Assembly: GCA_035254305.1 (NCBI GenBank)
Contig: DATFAS010000145.1
Location: 1 to 8,072 of the forward strand
DNA from: DATFAS01 sp035254305
Lineage (GTDB): Bacteria > Bacillota > Bacilli > Aneurinibacillales > RAOX-1
Length of the DNA: 8,072 bases
Reading direction: 5' to 3'
A program made the position numbers and the translations under genes. Below the pieces are notes generated by a model that was given only the letters and a program-made list of their open reading frames with translations, searched no databases and was not told the origin of the DNA. Shown here piece by piece: positions 6,762 through 8,072 of this stretch (position 1 is the first letter of the stretch; the number at the start of each line of letters is the position of its first letter).

Positions 6762-7898
6762 ATGGATAAGAATCAGGCCAAAATCACAGTTAAATTCGGA
6801 CAAGCACAAGCTCCTCAAAATGCATTAGGAAAAATAATATCCATTCCAACTAAAGGTACTGACCCTGTCCTAGACAAGCCTGCCTCAGAGGAAATCATAT
6901 CAGACTGGCCAGATCAAGGGAGGGCAGTTGAAGAGCTAGCCGCTGGGTTTGAGACAACGTCAGATGAAGATTCTTTCGGGCCTAAATATTCTCCAATCAA
7001 ACGTAAGGTGGGTAGGCGGAAAGGAATGAATAAGGGAAAAATGATTGCGATAGGTGGCTCAGTGATTGGGGCCATAACCATTGGATTAGTCTTTGGTTCT
7101 ATCGTATTAAATATATTCAAATCTGGGGGACAGGGTTCGTCGGGGATTGCAAATCACGTTAATTCTCCTCAGAAAACAGTGGAACAAAAAACGAATGCTG
7201 CCGTATTACCACAGGGTGTACCGAATTCTTTGCCTGAAAATAATGAAGTCACAAAAAATGCCTCGAACATGAAGATGTCCATTACCCTTCCCGCTTCTTC
7301 TTATTTTGTTGTACAAGGGGGAGTTTTTCAAGCTCAAGGGAATGCGAGCCCTCTTCTAGATAAAATTAAATCCCACGGTTGGCCTAAAATTTTTGTGGGA
7401 GATAAGACACAGTTATTATTATTAGGAATTGCGATGAATCGGGATAATGCGTTAGCTTTGGCCGGCCAGTACAAGGATTTTGATGTTTTTATCAAAGAAA
7501 TAAAAGAGGATCCTATTACCGTTTCTGTTCCATTAAAGGAGGGAGAAAAAACTTCGCAAGAGGAATGGGATCAATGGGCACAAAAAGAGGTTGAATTTAT
7601 CAAAACAATGGGTCAAGCGATTGGCCAAGGGCTAGTGTCCGGTAAATTAAATGATGATACGTTTCAGCTTGTAACGAATGTACACAGAAATTTATTGCAA
7701 AAAGGGAGAGATTTAGTTAATAAGCTCCCTGAATCCTCTCAAGATCAGGGAAATCGGTTGCTTAATGATTATACAAAGGTCGTAACTGCTATGGAAAGTT
7801 ATCAAAAACAACCAAGTGAAGGGTACCTATGGCAGGCAGAACAAGCACTTTTAGATTCGTATATAAGTAAAAAACAACTATTTTTCTCTTTTAAATAA
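6762..7898 (+). CDS. SPOR domain membrane protein, SpoIIB-like
   Basis: The product is a 378-residue bitopic membrane protein. Residues 1-93 are polar and probably cytoplasmic, ending in a basic stretch (KRKVGRRKGMNKGK) next to one hydrophobic segment at about 94-119, which fits an inside-positive orientation. A polar linker (about 120-178) leads to a SPOR-like domain at about 180-247, starting YFVVQGGVF and containing an LLGIAMNRDNALAL helix. SPOR domains bind denuded septal peptidoglycan. The last 130 residues are charged and predicted helical. In B. subtilis, SpoIIB has the same architecture (cytoplasmic part, one membrane segment, SPOR) and is encoded downstream of folC, where it promotes septal thinning in engulfment. 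Topology and synteny together support a SpoIIB-like role, but sequence identity cannot be measured here, so no symbol is given. A start at 6759 would add one methionine. The gene is separated from murC by a terminator, so it probably has its own promoter. Confidence 0.8.
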   Translation: MDKNQAKITVKFGQAQAPQNALGKIISIPTKGTDPVLDKPASEEIISDWPDQGRAVEELAAGFETTSDEDSFGPKYSPIKRKVGRRKGMNKGKMIAIGGSVIGAITIGLVFGSIVLNIFKSGGQGSSGIANHVNSPQKTVEQKTNAAVLPQGVPNSLPENNEVTKNASNMKMSITLPASSYFVVQGGVFQAQGNASPLLDKIKSHGWPKIFVGDKTQLLLLGIAMNRDNALALAGQYKDFDVFIKEIKEDPITVSVPLKEGEKTSQEEWDQWAQKEVEFIKTMGQAIGQGLVSGKLNDDTFQLVTNVHRNLLQKGRDLVNKLPESSQDQGNRLLNDYTKVVTAMESYQKQPSEGYLWQAEQALLDSYISKKQLFFSFK

Positions 7899-7983
7899 TT
7901 AGTATCACGAAAAAAGCATGTAGGGGCTATACGAGGGCACTGAAAAACTGACAATTTTTCATGTAACTAGGATGGCTTAATAA

Positions 7984-8034
7984 AAAAGACGACTCTCATT
8001 CAACTTCTTTTGAATGGAGAGCCGTCTTTTCTTT
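7984..8034. terminator. Strong bidirectional intrinsic terminator
   Basis: A long stem pairs AAAAGACG/CGTCTTTT (7984-7991, 8023-8030), CTCTC/GAGAG (7993-7997, 8017-8021) and ATTCAA/TTGAAT (7998-8003, 8010-8015), with one mismatch and one bulged G, around a 6-base loop. TTTTCTTT follows on the plus strand, and AAAAAA precedes it, giving a T-run on the minus strand. It ends the SPOR gene transcript about 85 bases after its stop codon and could also stop a convergent gene entering from the right. Confidence 0.88.
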
Positions 8035-8072
8035 CACCCCGAGTGTATCCCGCTTTTTAACTCATTAGTGTC

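Noticed and set aside
1..8072. CRISPR array, phage-defence or mobile system
   Set aside because: No spaced repeats, transposase, integrase, toxin-antitoxin pair or defence gene is visible; all large reading frames are housekeeping or cell-envelope genes.

Overview
The window reads as ordinary chromosomal DNA of a low-to-moderate GC, endospore-forming Firmicute (Bacillota). The evidence is a tRNA-sensing T-box leader in front of valS, strong AGGAGG-type ribosome binding sites, U-tract terminators, and a membrane-anchored SPOR protein resembling SpoIIB downstream of folC. Bacillus subtilis has the related order valS-folC-comC-spoIIB-maf-radC-mreB. Here murC stands where comC stands in B. subtilis. 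A Bacillales lineage such as the Paenibacillaceae is my best guess, but the genus cannot be fixed from the sequence alone.

Layout. Positions 3-650 hold the 3' part of an ABC transporter ATPase gene of the MacB/LolD/FtsE type, cut by the left window edge. Positions 651-1009 hold a promoter candidate, a complete T-box leader with a valine GUA specifier, its intrinsic terminator, and the valS ribosome binding site. valS (1010-3673), folC (3762-5129) and murC (5130-6497) follow on the same strand. A GC-rich hairpin lies between valS and folC, and folC and murC are directly abutted. A terminator follows murC. A 264-base gap then leads to a separately initiated SpoIIB-like SPOR gene (6762-7898), and a strong bidirectional terminator lies near the right edge.

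How the genes work together. valS charges tRNA-Val, and its leader senses the uncharged form of that tRNA. folC makes and polyglutamylates folate. murC adds the first amino acid, L-alanine, to the peptidoglycan precursor. The SPOR protein probably binds septal peptidoglycan during division or engulfment. The valS-folC-murC string could be partly cotranscribed and so fall under T-box control, but the hairpin after valS leaves this open.

I found no mobile element, CRISPR array, RNA gene other than the leader, or unfamiliar multi-gene system. The most interesting points are the full T-box architecture, the SPOR protein with its long C-terminal extension, and a few unexplained inverted repeats in the intergenic regions.
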